A model generated the notes under the pieces. It made no database searches. It had not been told where the DNA came from and saw only the letters and a list, made by a program, of their open reading frames with translations. Shown piece after piece: positions 23,732 through 34,896 of a stretch of DNA of 64,000 bases; the first letter of the stretch is position 1; every line of letters starts with the position of its first letter. Location: NCBI GenBank assembly GCA_015501585.1, contig JADNRY010000053.1:228510-292509 (forward strand). The letters are read 5' to 3'. Position numbers and translations under genes: made by a program. The stretch is from Rhodocollybia butyracea. Lineage: Eukaryota; Basidiomycota; Agaricomycetes; Agaricales; Omphalotaceae.

Positions 23732-26700
23732 CTAGCTCTCAGCAACAACGAAGTCCAAAACAGCTTTCGCTCCCTTTGTTCCCATCCCTCCCTTCGGATA
23801 ACATATATAAACATCATCCTCTTCCGCCCCCATCTTCCTCCTAAACTCCCCTTTGCCTCTCAAATTCATCCTCTCACTAATCGCCTCATATGCATGGCTC
23901 AACACCTTCACCCTCACCCCCTTCACGTTCCTCACCGGCGTCAGCCGCGAGGTCGCACTCGTACCGAACGTCAGCCTACCAGACCCGGTAGACGCGACAG
24001 CGTGCATGGCAGCACTGAGGGCCGACTCGATGGCGCCGGATGTAGAGATCGTAGGGAACGCGGATGTGGGTGGGAAATCGAGAGCGTATTTGACTTGGAC
24101 ACCGTGGACCGGAGAAAGTTGGTGTAGCACGACGAGCGAAACGGGAATTTTTTCGTCTTTGGAGGACGGGGAGTCACTGGGAGAATCCATACTATCTGAA
24201 TCATTGACAGACTTCCTTGGCGCCAGTGCAACGAAATACTGCCTATGCTCCCAGTCTCTCCACGGATCGACTTCAGTCAGACGTACTTGGCCTCCCTGGA
24301 TGAAAAAACATCAGCTCCCAAAAGCCTATAGCCCAAAAATCGAAAAGGGACCCACCTTCTTCCTCCTCCCATCTCTCCACTCCTTAATCCTCGCATCAAT
24401 CACATGTTTCAACGACAACGGCATCGGATTTCCACTACCCCCGCTCCCAACAACCCGGATCCCCTCCTTCACATCTTCCGGTGTCATCACAGGATCCGTA
24501 GACGGGGTCGCCAACATAGAAGCAGAAGCACCCGCCCCACCATCACCCTCTCCATCCATACCAAACCCATCTCTCCCCCACCAGACCCCCACCTCAACCC
24601 CCTCACCCTCGCCTTCCTAACCTTCCTACTAACCTCCTTCTCCTCCAACGCCGCCGGCACCTCTCCCTCCAGCTCCACCCGACTCTCCGCAATACACGTG
24701 AAACTCGACCACGCCATCCTCGATCCAAGCACAGACTCGAGGTGCGCGGACGCGAGGAGCCAGATGGGCTTGAGGGGCCCGAGAGGCTTAGGGTGGGCTA
24801 GGTGGCCTTCGGTGCCTCCGGCACTAGTAAACGTCTGCGTAGACCCAATGGCAGTAGGAGCTGTAATCACCGAATTTGCGGTATGGGTGGTATCAAAAGT
24901 GTTGGAAGGCTTGACCAACTCCTCGTCAGAGCCTTTCCCAGGTTTCATCGACGCAAGCACAGAAGCGATCGTCGTTGAAAGACTCGTGTCCGTCTTCTCC
25001 ACCTTTCTCTCCTCCTTTTTCTCCTTATCATCATCATCCGCATCAGACGGCACAGAAGAAATCATCTTCCTTTCGATAAACCCAAGCTGATTGTGGCCCT
25101 AAAGCAAAACAAGTTCAGCGACATACTAGAATAAGGCTATTACCCCAACATACCTCATCCCCCTTCTCCCCCTTCTCACCTCTCCTCAACCATCCCAAAA
25201 ACCTCCCCACCACACCCGCAAACTGGGATCGATCGCACAGCGGGTCGCCAACGATAATGGCGAAGCCGGAGCTGGGTACGAATCTGCACAAATAGTCATA
25301 GTACATGTCAGCATACTAATCCACATGTCCACGATTAAGAACCATAGAAATATAAACGTGCAATGAAAACAACCTCGAAAAGCTCGAAAGAAAAATAAGA
25401 AAAGAAGCCACCCACCCAATAGCACCCCCCGTAACCGCATCCCTCCACAACAAATACCGATCATCCAACCACGACGTATTCGCAGCATCTCCATAGTTCG
25501 CGATAAGTTTCGGGAGCGGTGGGACCCCCCTACCCCCACCCCCTCCTACGAGCCCAGGCAAAGCAACACCGGAACCCCCCACATCCTTAGCCTCGGACCC
25601 AACCACATGACTCTGGCTCAACGGGCTCGGCCCCACATGGTGTGGCGGGTGCTTGACTTTGCTTTGTCCACTCGCGCCGGTAGCCGTGCTTCCCGCCGTA
25701 GCCCCCGTCGTCGTCGAAATAGGCGTCTCCGCTCCTCCTTGATGCGGACTAGTACCAGCTGGGGTGGCATTCCCATTCGGCACAGGCACAGGCGTACTAC
25801 TCCCACTCGAACCCCCACTAGCCCCTCCACTCGGCAACGACAAATCCGACAGTCCCTGCATCTCCCGCATCCCCTGCCCCTGCAACGAAAACCTCGACGC
25901 ATCGGGCGACGTAAATGTCGACCCACTCGCGTCAATGGCTGTAGATTGGCAGATACATTTAATCGGCTTGATAGCATTCAACTTGAAAGAAAAAAAACGC
26001 AAGTAAGTAAATGGAAATAACGGAGATGAAAGGAAGGAGATGAAAGGAAGGAGATGAAAGAAAAGGAGACGAAAAAGAGATGAATAAAAGCAAGGAAATG
26101 TAAATGTAAGTACCGAAAAACGGATATGAAAAAACAAAAAAAAACAAAAGCACACCCACCCCATGACTCAACGTACTCGCCTCCGGATGCGGAAGCCCCT
26201 GTAACGACTTTGGCGTCTCGGGGAGACTCTTCGGGTCGCGTGGGTACATCGAGGCGTACCTACACAAGTGGCGTTGGCGTCAGAGAAGAAATCAACGAAA
26301 AAAAGTCAACGATGAATATAGACCCACCGAATATCTCCCAACCCCAAAATCAACATCACCAACCTCTCCAACCCAATCCCCGCTCCCCCATGCGGCGGCG
26401 CGCCCCAGCGGAACGCATCGAGGTATTCTTCGAGGCCGCGTTCGCTTTAGTAGGCCGACATGGAATGGAAAAAAGGAGTTCGGCATTAATATTGACTCCG
26501 AGGACGAGAGGCGGAGGCAACAAACCTAATGTCCCCCTCCCCCATCGCATTAACCAACATCTCATAATCATGTATCCTCTGTCCCCCCGTCGTAATCTCC
26601 TGCCCCCTCACGAAAATATCGAAACTGCACGTAAACACCGTGCCCTCCAACTCTGGGTGCCGCTTCCAGATATCCTGTTCGAGCACGGCGCGCGGGGCGG

Positions 26701-28367
26701 GCATGGTGTAGAAGGGCCGGGCGCTTTTGGGGAAGAGGTCGAGGATGTAGTAGTCGGTTGCGTATTTTTGCTGTGAAAAAAAAAATTAAATTAAATAGGG
26801 ATAACGGGATGGAATAAGGAAGAGCGTACCTTGATCAACTGACCCAACCGAATCTCAGCCCTCGTATTCAGATCCTCGTCTTTCTTCGGAGGATTCCCTT
26901 CCTCATCTGTCCATCTACACAAAAACATAGTCAGCACCCAATACCCAAGTCGCGCGTAGTCAAAGTGAGAAGCACCCACCCATCATCGATCAACATCTGC
27001 ACCCCATCCGGAAACTTGATCACCAGCGTCTCCTCCAGCCACACCAAGTCTTCCGAGGGGAACTGTTCTTTTACCAGTTCGAGTTCGCGCCTGCGAGAGG
27101 TGTAGACCGCTTTGAAGATTGATTTGAGGGTGGAGTCGACTGTGTACATGACCTGTAGAGGTCAAGGGATGTCAACAAAAGGCGAGAAAGGAGAGAAGGT
27201 AGCGTACCTCATGCCACCCCTTCGCATCTCCACCCCCCCTAATACTCATCTCCAAATCCAACCCGGTATACTCCGTCAAATGCCTATGGGTATTAGAATT
27301 CTCCGCTCTAAAGACGGGTCCGACCTCGAGCACGCGTTCAAAGCCTGCGCTGACGGACATTTGTTTGTTCAGTTGAGGGGATTGTGCTGCGGCGAGATTA
27401 GGAACAGCATCTCTGGGACGATTAAGAAGACACACCTAAAAACGCAGTCCTAGCGAAATACTTGAGCTTTAAACACAGACGCTCCTGATTCGGATGCGCC
27501 AGGCTGTAATCTAGGCGTATGAATTTCGATGAAATCCAAACTTGGATCTCCGCCTTCGCCTTGCGAGAGTGTGGTGAGATAGACCCTAAACTGGGTAGAC
27601 ACAGTGCTCTGAATCCGAAAGACTGCTTGGGCGGCAGCGCTCCTGAGATGGATGATGCGGGAATTGAGACGTGCGCGGTCGGAGATGTGAGGACCGTCTT
27701 CTGAATCCGAGTCTTCCTCCGTATCCTTCGAAGCACTCAAATCGGCCTCGTACACGCTAAACGGGACAGGCTCTGCGACCTTGACTATAACGTGTACTTG
27801 GAGCAGGTCCAACTCGACATCATGGACACTCGCGCGTCGCACTTGTCCATCTTGGACTTGAGGTTTCTGGACGACGCCGCGGACGTGGAGGATGGTCTCT
27901 TCCTCGAGTCGAGAGACCCATCGTACCATATGGGTAGTAACAGCTTCATCGGCATGCAACACGCCCTGGACAGTATCCATTCCCTGCCTCAGCACTAAAA
28001 ACACCAAGGCGCTCGAAACAGCTCGAACAGTGTGTAACCGCACACGCATATCGACTGTCTGTCCAACGAGATTCGATAATTCCGAAATGCTAGCTTCGCC
28101 GGTGCTATCGACGTCTTCCCACCAGAGTTCGCCATAGAGTTCTCTTTGTGTGTCTGTTTCCTTGACTTGGGCTACAGCGCTGGACTGTGCACGTCTGATT
28201 TGGATTCGACGAGCTTGTTCTGCGAGGAGAATATCTTTGTTGTCTACGCCGTTACCTGAACTCGATGATCTGGAATCCTTTTCTGATTCATCTACTAAAG
28301 ACTCTGGAGATGTCGATGGATCCTTTTTGCGATGAGGAATTAATTTTTTCAGTAGAGATGAAGGCAT
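23732..28367 (-). CDS. erdS: Aspartyl-tRNA synthetase fused to DUF2156: ergosteryl-3beta-O-L-aspartate synthase (ErdS) architecture
   Basis: The start used is the ATG at 28367 ([15 protein letters not shown]); an in-frame ATG at 28442 would add 25 residues. The first two thirds are a eukaryotic class IIb AspRS: a Lys-rich N-terminus, an OB-fold with [19 protein letters not shown], the flipping-loop [10 protein letters not shown], motif 2 ([16 protein letters not shown]) and motif 3 ([10 protein letters not shown]). The rest has a DUF2156 (tandem GNAT) signature: [68 protein letters not shown] and [20 protein letters not shown], ending DFVVAES. In the fungal ErdS family the synthetase makes Asp-tRNA(Asp), and DUF2156 transfers Asp to the 3beta-OH of ergosterol. 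A Ser/Gly/Pro-rich linker of about 150 residues separates the halves. About 12 introns. The free cytosolic AspRS is presumably elsewhere. Confidence 0.9.
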
Positions 28368-28547
28368 TGCTGGTAGTGAACAGATCCACGTCCAGTTTTT
28401 TGTAAGCCCCACCCGACGTCGAGTGACGTTTGACGAGTTCATGGCAATATCGTTGAAATGAAAAGTGACGTCATGATCATTGGAGCAATGACGTTTCGCG
28501 TTTTATGTATCACGTGGAGAAAAAAAAACTGTCAATGTCCATCAGAC

Positions 28548-28640
28548 TGGTTCGACCCGGTCTCGAACCGGGGACCTCCTGTGCACAACATCACAGTTCG
28601 ATATGTGAGACAGACGTGATAACCACTACACCACCGAACC
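28548..28640 (-). tRNA. tRNA-Val (anticodon CAC) with intron
   Basis: Same mature sequence as the gene at 19379: acceptor GGTTCGG/TCGAACC, anticodon arm TCTGT-CTCACAC-ACAGG and T-arm CCCGG-TTCGAGA-CCGGG. The intron after position 37 is shorter (about 20 bp) and unrelated in sequence, so the two copies share only the mature RNA. It lies about 180 bp upstream of the ErdS start, on the same strand. Confidence 0.92.
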
Positions 28641-28876
28641 GTGTACTGTCACGACAATAAATTGTGAACCTGCAGCCCCTGCCACTCAGGAGCTCCTGCT
28701 TCGTTCCATAAATTGACTTGTTCAATTTGCACACAAGATGTTCATCCCCAGGCTTAACAAAACCATGCGGTTCCCTCTGAGGAATGGCTCACGATAAGAT
28801 ATAACTTCCATGGAGTTCGCGTTCAAACTGCAAGCGTCACATGGATTTAGCAAAAACGAGGTCTGAGATAGGTGCA

Positions 28877-29161
28877 TGGTTCGACCCGGTCTCGAACCAC
28901 CTCCTGTGTCACTAATGCTAACCTTTATTAATTTATTGGGTGAGCGAAGCGAAACCCATTGATGGAGCCGCTGTGAACGAGCACAGCCACAATCTGCGGA
29001 GGTTGGAATGCTTTGACCGGCCAAAGCGAGCATGCGGCCGCCTGTTGACATACATAGTGGATTTACTTCGTTCACCCACTCTGCATTACATGGAGCCATA
29101 GGCTCGTAATGCAAAATTCATATTTATGTGAGACAGACGTGATAACCAATATCACCGAACT
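28877..29161 (-). pseudogene. tRNA-Val(CAC) pseudogene split by an insertion
   Basis: The 3' half (28877-28910) reads ACAGGAGGT then GGTTCGAGACC GGGTCGAACCA on the minus strand; the CCCC of the T-stem is deleted. The 5' half (29127-29161) keeps TATCACGTCTGTCTCACA but has changes in the D-arm and acceptor. The two halves are separated by about 215 bp where a functional copy has 20-31 bp. T-stem loss makes it non-functional. The interruption holds the MITE-like element at 28937-29078. Confidence 0.8.
28937..29078. mobile_element. MITE-like element with 22-bp imperfect terminal inverted repeats
   Basis: The left end (28937-28958) and the reverse complement of the right end (29057-29078) share TGGGTGARCGAAG followed by YRAAWCC, matching at about 17 of 22 positions. 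Total length is about 142 bp with no coding capacity. The interior has a smaller hairpin around GCTGTGAACGAGCACAGC. No clear target-site duplication was seen, though AT-rich sequence borders the left end. It sits inside the intron position of the tRNA-Val pseudogene. A second inverted repeat, GCATTAC/GTAATGC (about 29083-29112), lies just outside. Confidence 0.55.
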
Positions 29162-29739
29162 GTGTCTGACAGGAGTCTTGTCCAGCTCAGATAGTGGTGA
29201 GCTCATTGGGACAGCCATTGAAGAACTCACAACTGGACTGGCAGGGAGGGCAGGACTGGGGAATTCAAGTGGTGGTAGTGTGTAAGATATATCATTCACA
29301 GGCTGTCATCAACGGGTGGTTGGGTCGGAGAGCTGGGAACACAGGCTGTAGCCTAGAATAAATCAATTTCCGCTTCTGTTTCTGCCTCTTTTCGAGCGCG
29401 CTTCTTATACTAGGTAGACTTTGTATATGTTGAATCAAGAGTTGCGCCCGCTTTCTGGATTGGAAAAATCCCATTTTTTGGAACACAGAGGATCCGGAGG
29501 AGTGGTCGTTAAATAACCTTAATTTGCATCCGGTTTATTGAAAAACTCAAAACGACAAGTTTCTTGTATTTTATATTTACGTTTTACACAAAACTGTCTC
29601 TTCAGATTTTTTCATCTGGAGACCGCTATAAAAATTTTTATCTTCAAAGTCCAAACAATTGCATGAGCAAAAAACGCTGACGGTTAAAAATTTACCAGTG
29701 TCGACTGTCATCAATTCGCAGTCTCCGGGTTCAAACGTT

Positions 29740-29990
29740 CAATCCTAGAAGACTATTGAGGGCACTTGGTACATCGTACGCGTATTTTTCAAGTGCTCCT
29801 ACAGCTACAGAACGGATGAACCCCATAGCAGTGAGCTCCTTCACCGCAATCTCCGGGTTCCAGCCTACAAGACTATTGAGGGCACTCGGTACATCGTACG
29901 CGTATTTTTCAAGCGCTCCTACAGCTTCAGAACGGCTGAAACCCATAGCCGTAAGCTCCTTCACCGCAGTCTCCGGGTTCCAATGGCTGG
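29740..29990 (-). repeat. Tandem duplication of the UBA-encoding segment
   Basis: Two adjacent copies of about 120 bp encode WNPE.AVKELTAMGF, then AVGALEKYAYDVPSALNSL. They differ at only about ten bases. A partial third copy (AIGSSHWNPETAV) lies at the upstream edge. The high similarity implies recent duplication. Confidence 0.8.
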
Positions 29991-30344
29991 AACCTATAGC
30001 AGTGAGCTGCATCGCCGCTTCAATGTGTTCGCCATCGTCAACGGCGGGAGACCCAGTCCGTTCCGGGTCCTCTGTGAGAGGAGTTGGGAGTTGGCAAGGA
30101 GGAGGTGAAGGAGCTGCCTCCTCGAATGAGAAATGCGGTGTTGTCAAGGGTGCATCTGCAGTGGAAGAGATTATACCCATTGCCTCGTCGAACGCGTTAA
30201 CACCCGCTTCAGTAGGGGAAGAGACATTTGATATACCCATTGCCTCGTCGAACGCGTTAACACCCGCTTCAGTAGGGGAGGAGGGATTTGAAACTGATGG
30301 CTCTATACCGAACGGAGATGTCTCGCCATTGGAAGATGGGACAC

Positions 30345-30605
30345 CAAGTACATCGTCGAATGAAGCCCCAGGAAATGCATCATCAAATGAAGCCCCAGGA
30401 GATACATCGTCAAATGAAGCCCCGGGAAATGCATCGTCGAATGAAGCCCCAGGAAATGCATCGTCGAATGAAGCTCCAGGAAATGCATCGTCGAATGAAG
30501 CCCCAGGAAATGCATCATCGAATGAAGGCCCAGATGGGACAGCGAATACATCGTCGAATGAAGCCCCAGATGGGACACCGAATACATCGTCAAATGAAGA
30601 TGAAG
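30345..30605 (-). repeat. 27-bp in-frame minisatellite (GASFDDAFP units)
   Basis: About nine units of 27 bp encode GASFDDAFP or variants (GPSFDDAFP, GASFDDVSP, SFDDVFGVPS). All are in frame with the Ede1-like protein. A second local duplication, of the SSPTEAGVNAFDEAMGI segment, lies just downstream (about 30170-30290). Confidence 0.85.
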
Positions 30606-31574
30606 TCCCATTCATGACTGGGGTAGCTGTAGACTTTGGTTCATTCTCTGGGGCATCAGCACGCTCCGGAGGAATTGGCGCTGCCATGGACCCTAGTTCG
30701 GCCTCCACTTCATCCCTCTCCTGGGCAACGGCCATCATCGCAGCCTGAGCTTCGGCAAGCTCCGTTTCGACTTTAGCTCGTTCAGCTTCTTTCTCGCCAA
30801 GCTGTTCCTCAGCAATAGCTAAAAGACGCTTCTGTTGATTGACTTTTAACTTTGCCTCTTCGATCTCGGCGTTTAAGGTTTCGATCTGTTGATTGGCCTT
30901 GAAAGCTTTTCGAATAATCGCTCTCACTTGCTCCGTGTCGCTCAAGAAACTCCCTTCGATTTCCGTCTTTTCGACGCGCAGGTCACTTTCGGCAGTGAAG
31001 GGATGCTGTGAAGCAGAAGGCAACGCAAAGAGGGAAGGAGAGAAAGGGGATGAGGAGACTCCAGTATTGATGTGACGCATGGACGGAGGAATTAAAGATG
31101 GAGGAAGACTGGGAGGAATATCTCCTCCTCCTCGTTTCTTCCGGATTAGATGCATTGCGACAGCAAAGCTGTCACGAGTGAGACGGCCGTCATCATTGAG
31201 GTCAGCGAGCTCCCTATAAAGAACTTGTGTGTTCTTGTCGAACGTCAGAAACTGGCAAGGTGACTCACCAAACTCGAGCAAGTACATCCCCAGGCAATTT
31301 AGATTGCAACATAAAGGGTACAGCAACCTCTCCTTCAATGTACCCCAGCTTGGCAGTATCTAGTGTATCAAAGTAGCCATCAAACGAAGCCTTGTCAGCA
31401 GCAGTGACGTCCCACTGAAGGGCGGCACCAAACGTGCCGCCTGAAGCTTGTTGATACAGACCTGGCGGTAGGGAAGTAGGTATGATAGGAATCTGGTTGG
31501 ACATTACTCCTTGAATGAAATACATTCCTATAGCGAAATCTGTAGAGTCGAGGGCACCGCGGTCCTGAGTATCA

Positions 31575-32010
31575 GCAAGATTCCTGGATTTTGGATATTA
31601 GAATACATATATAGAATGTACAAGAGAGCAGGTAGCCAAACCATATCCGAAGTAGCTGGTGGTAGGATAGACGGGATTTGAGGAATATGTCGCGAGCTTG
31701 TTCACCTATGTGCAAGCTATAAGCGACAGTAGATTCAGAACAAGGAAACAGAAATGACTGACCGCTCAAGAGACCATGTTCGGGCTCGGACTTGATAAAC
31801 ATGTTGACATACCTGGTTCTGTCAAGCGGTGGCAGCGAAGGCAAGGATGAAGTTGGTGGTGGAGAACTGGATATTGATCTCGTGTTATGTGAAGAAACGA
31901 CAGAGATTCGTTCAACGACAGGTAATATGCCAGCTTCTGGATTTTGGATACTAGAATACATATATAATGTACAAGAAAGCAGGTAATCGAATCACATCTG
32001 AAGTAGCGCT
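31575..32010 (-). repeat. Duplicated exon end plus intron in the Ede1-like gene
   Basis: The intron inside the first retained EH domain (about 31585-31643) and the sequence at the gene's 5' edge (about 31935-32007) share some 65 bp: CTACTTC.GAT.TG, then TACCTGCT.TCTTGTACATT, then TATCCAAAATCCAG. The match begins in coding sequence for LLRIW/LLQMW and ends at a 3' splice site, so an exon end and its whole intron are duplicated. The donor of the 5' copy reads AT instead of GT. Confidence 0.75.
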
Positions 32011-32013
32011 AGC

Positions 32014-32135
32014 TTCGAACCGGGGATCTCCTGACACTGTGGAAAGTTGGAACACTCGGAATGATTCGGAACACTATTAGACTTAAATCAAGGAAGTGTC
32101 ATTGTCATGTGATAATAACCACTACACCACCAACC
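32014..32135 (-). pseudogene. tRNA-Val relic
   Basis: TTCGAACCGGGGATCTCCTG at 32014 matches the 3' half of tRNA-Val, but the terminal acceptor strand is lost at the junction with the Ede1-like gene. GTGATAATAACCACTACACC with the adjoining ACCAACC (ending 32135) matches the 5' half with small changes. About 75 bp separate the halves. It cannot fold as a tRNA. Confidence 0.65.
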
Positions 32136-32191
32136 ATGACACGAATCACGATCTATTTATAGCCATCGTAACTCTCTCCAACACTACGATC

Positions 32192-34896
32192 ATGGCTCTC
32201 CACAAAACATCGCTTCAGGCTCTTCTCTCTGGTCCTAGTGTCTCCTCCGAATACGCCCGCGATCCACAGCAAACACCCGCTCAGATCGCCAAAAACCTCT
32301 ACGGCAATGGCAGCTTAAAGGTAGATGATTCCGATGAAGAATCCAAGAACAAGCCAGACGATGACGGCCATACAAAACTCGAAAAGGAAATTGCCGATCT
32401 CTCCGCCCGTATCGACCCGAGCGCTCTCGATCTCACCCGATTCGGCCCTACTCCCCCCTCTCCCCTCTTCCTCCGCATCTACGCGTCCATTCTCGCGTCT
32501 ATCACGTCCCCCGAAGGCCCCGGCATCCTCTCCGGCATGACCTCCCCCTCTCTCCTCGCCTGCTCCGGCGTCACGCCCCTCGCCATCATCACGCCCCTCG
32601 CCGACATCGTCAAACACATGGCCAACGTCATCGTGCGCGCCAAAAAGGAAGTCTTCCTCGCCACCAACTTTTGGATCAACAGCGACTCCAGCCACCTCAT
32701 CACCGACGCCATCCACGAACTCAACCGCCGCGTCGCCTCCCGCGGCGGCCCCAAGGTCATCGTAAAAGTCCTCTACGACCGCGGAAACCCCAAACAGCTC
32801 ATCACAAACCACCAACCCGTCCCTCCCAGCACCTACACCGGCGACAAAGTCGCTCTTCCTGCTCCCGAAAGCATCCCCAACTTGCACATGCAGGTCCTCA
32901 ACTACCACGTCCCCCTCGTCGGCACCTTCCACTCCAAATTCCTCGTCGTCGACCGCGAGGTTGCGTTGCTCATGAGCAATAACATCCAGGACAACGATAA
33001 CGTGGAGATGTGTGTCCAGTACGAAGGCTCTGTCGTCGATTCTCTCTACGACGTGTGCCTCAACAGCTGGGCCGTCGAGTTGGATCCACCTTTGCCGTGT
33101 AGGGAGGAACCCGCTGCACAGAAAGGATTCCCTAGCTACGACGATCCGACCTTCATGGCGCTTTTCGGCAACGACGCGACAAAGGAAAGCATCTCCTTAC
33201 AGCAAGTCGTCGAAGCCGGTCACCAAGCCAGGGATCAGCTCACAGAGGGTACTCAAGGCACCAAGGAAGATCTTCCCGAACTCTTACCCGGAGAACCACA
33301 CTACGATCCTACCATCGCAGGAGAAATCCGGAGAATACAAGCCGCTTACGCGCCAAAGGTACGTTCATGTGCTCTACAACCGTTCACTCTAACGCCCTTC
33401 TAGGCAAACGAAACCCACCTCCAAGCCGTCTCCCGTCACTTTAACATCACCAAGGTCCAAAAGGCCGATGGTGGCGTTCAGCCAACTGCACCAGAGCCAA
33501 AGGACGGTGAGTGTTTCGACGCGTCGTTCTTTCACTCCACATGTACTAACTCTTCTTCAGGCTCCCTAGTCAACGAAACCGAAATGACTCCATACATCCC
33601 TCTTCCCCCAAGCGCCTTCCCTCCCTTCTCCAGTGCCCAACCCACCTCTGGCCCGACACCCATCCCAATGTGCGTCGTCTCCCGCGCGCCATACGGTACT
33701 CCCCTCTTCGAGGCGAGCAAAGCTATCCGGTGAGTCCAAAAACCCTTTTCATACCATTTGTAACCGAATAACTAACTTCAATTTTGGCTCGTTTTTCATC
33801 TTTCAGATACCCGCAAAACGTCGCCTTCATGCTCTCCATCATGCACGCCACCGAATCCGTATTCATCCAAACCCCCAACCTCAACGCCGCTCCGCTCTTG
33901 CCTGCACTGGTAGCTGCAGTCAGAAGAGGCGTTACTGTCGAAATGTGGGTTTGTTTGGGGTATAACGACGCCGTGAGTTTCTTCATTCTCCTTCTCCCTC
34001 CTTCTCCCTTTCCTATCCCTTTCCTAACCCCATCCCCTACCTTCCTCATCTTTCTATTTCTGACTCCACCTTCGCATCCAGGGCGAGCTCCTCCCATACC
34101 AAAACGGTACCAACGAGATGATCGCAAACCGCCTCTACAACGACCCCTCGCTCCACCCAGAAGGCGCAGCGCCCCTCACGCCAGAGGAGAAGAGCCGGCT
34201 TAAGATATATAACTATATCGCGAAAGACCAGGATAGGCCGATACATAATAAGTTTAAGAAAAGGAGCTGTCATGGTGGGTTTCCTTTCCTTTTCGCCTAT
34301 TCAAGTTCCCCATTCCAATATCCACTTCTCCCAACATCTCCTATCCCAATGCCCACTTGATCCATTCTGCACGATATTCTACGCGATCCTACCCACTTGA
34401 ACTCTACGCGATCCTAACTCCCCTCCCTCGCAGTAAAACTCCTCATCGTCGACAACCACCTCGCGATCCAAGGCAACGGGAACCAAGACACCCAGACGTG
34501 GTTCCACAGCCAAGAAGTCAACGTCATGCTCGACAGCAAAGAAGTGTGCGCGCGCTGGATGGAGGGCATCCGCAGGAACCAGAATACGGAGATTTATGGG
34601 AGGGTGTCTACTGAAGGTTCGTGTTCCTTTTCTTCCTTCTTCTCCCATTTTCGTTTTTCTTCTCTTCCTTTTCCGTTTTCCGTTTTCCTTCGTTTTCGTT
34701 TTCGGTTTCGTTTTTTCGTTTTTCGTTTTCTTTCGTTCCACACCCTGCTAATCACCGCCCCCCAGACGGCTGCTGGCACGACCCCACCACCGGCGCCATG
34801 CCCGAAGGCTCTATCGGTACCGACCCAGGCAGGTTCTCATGGGCTACGGGTATCGTCGGCGCCGTGCAGAGGGTTAGAGGCGCGGGTGGGTTTTAA
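32192..34896 (+). CDS. Phospholipase D-like protein with two HxK motifs
   Basis: The chosen ATG at 32192 (MALHKTSLQALLSGPSVSSE) gives a long first exon. The first PLD half has FLATNFWINSDSSHLI and TFHSKFLVVDREVALLMSNN (HxKx4D). The second half has FIQTPNLNAAPLLPALVAAV, LGYNDAGELLPYQNGTNE and HVKLLIVDNHLAIQGNGN (second HxK). The stop at 34896 follows RVRGAGGF. Five or six introns, two of them pyrimidine-rich, split the second half. Two HKD-like half-sites are needed for catalysis and both keep His, Lys and Asp. The family includes phosphatidyltransferases and cardiolipin-synthase-like enzymes. No signal peptide or membrane segment was seen, so a cytosolic or peripheral membrane lipid role is likely but unproven. 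First-exon codons are much more C/G-ending than in neighbouring genes. Confidence 0.87.

Larger units (their letters stand above)
29731..31961 (-). pseudogene. N-terminally truncated Ede1/Eps15-like endocytic scaffold (two EH domains, coiled coil, tandem UBA)
   Basis: From the right: an EH domain (PPLDRTRYVNMFIKSEPEHG, EQARDIFLKSRLSYHQLLRI, NLADTQDRGALDSTDFAIGM), a second EH (TAADKASFDGYFDTLDTAKL, LADLNDDGRLTRDSFAVAMH) and the PPSLIPPSMR segment. Next come a coiled coil (IETLNAEIEEAKLKVNQQKR), an Asp/Phe-rich repeat (GASFDDAFP units) and two UBA domains (VKELTAMGFSRSEAVGALEK) at the stop. Ede1 binds NPF motifs and ubiquitin and starts endocytic patches. Basidiomycete Ede1 normally has three EH domains and is longer. 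Here the first EH is missing and the only ATG (31961) lies in a copy of intron sequence next to a tRNA relic. The rest of the frame is open, so it may still be expressed. I call it a truncated paralogue. Confidence 0.7.

Noticed and set aside
23853..24620. 255-codon plus-strand open frame
   Set aside because: Antisense of the DUF2156 exons of the ErdS-like gene, which carry clear conserved motifs on the minus strand.
29756..30748. 330-codon plus-strand open frame rich in SSNEAPGNA repeats
   Set aside because: It is the antisense of the in-frame 27-bp repeat and coiled coil of the Ede1-like gene. It stays open only because the repeat length is a multiple of three.
32315..32932. 205-codon minus-strand open frame
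   Set aside because: Antisense shadow of the GC-rich first exon of the PLD-like gene; Gly/Asp/Val composition follows from its codon bias.
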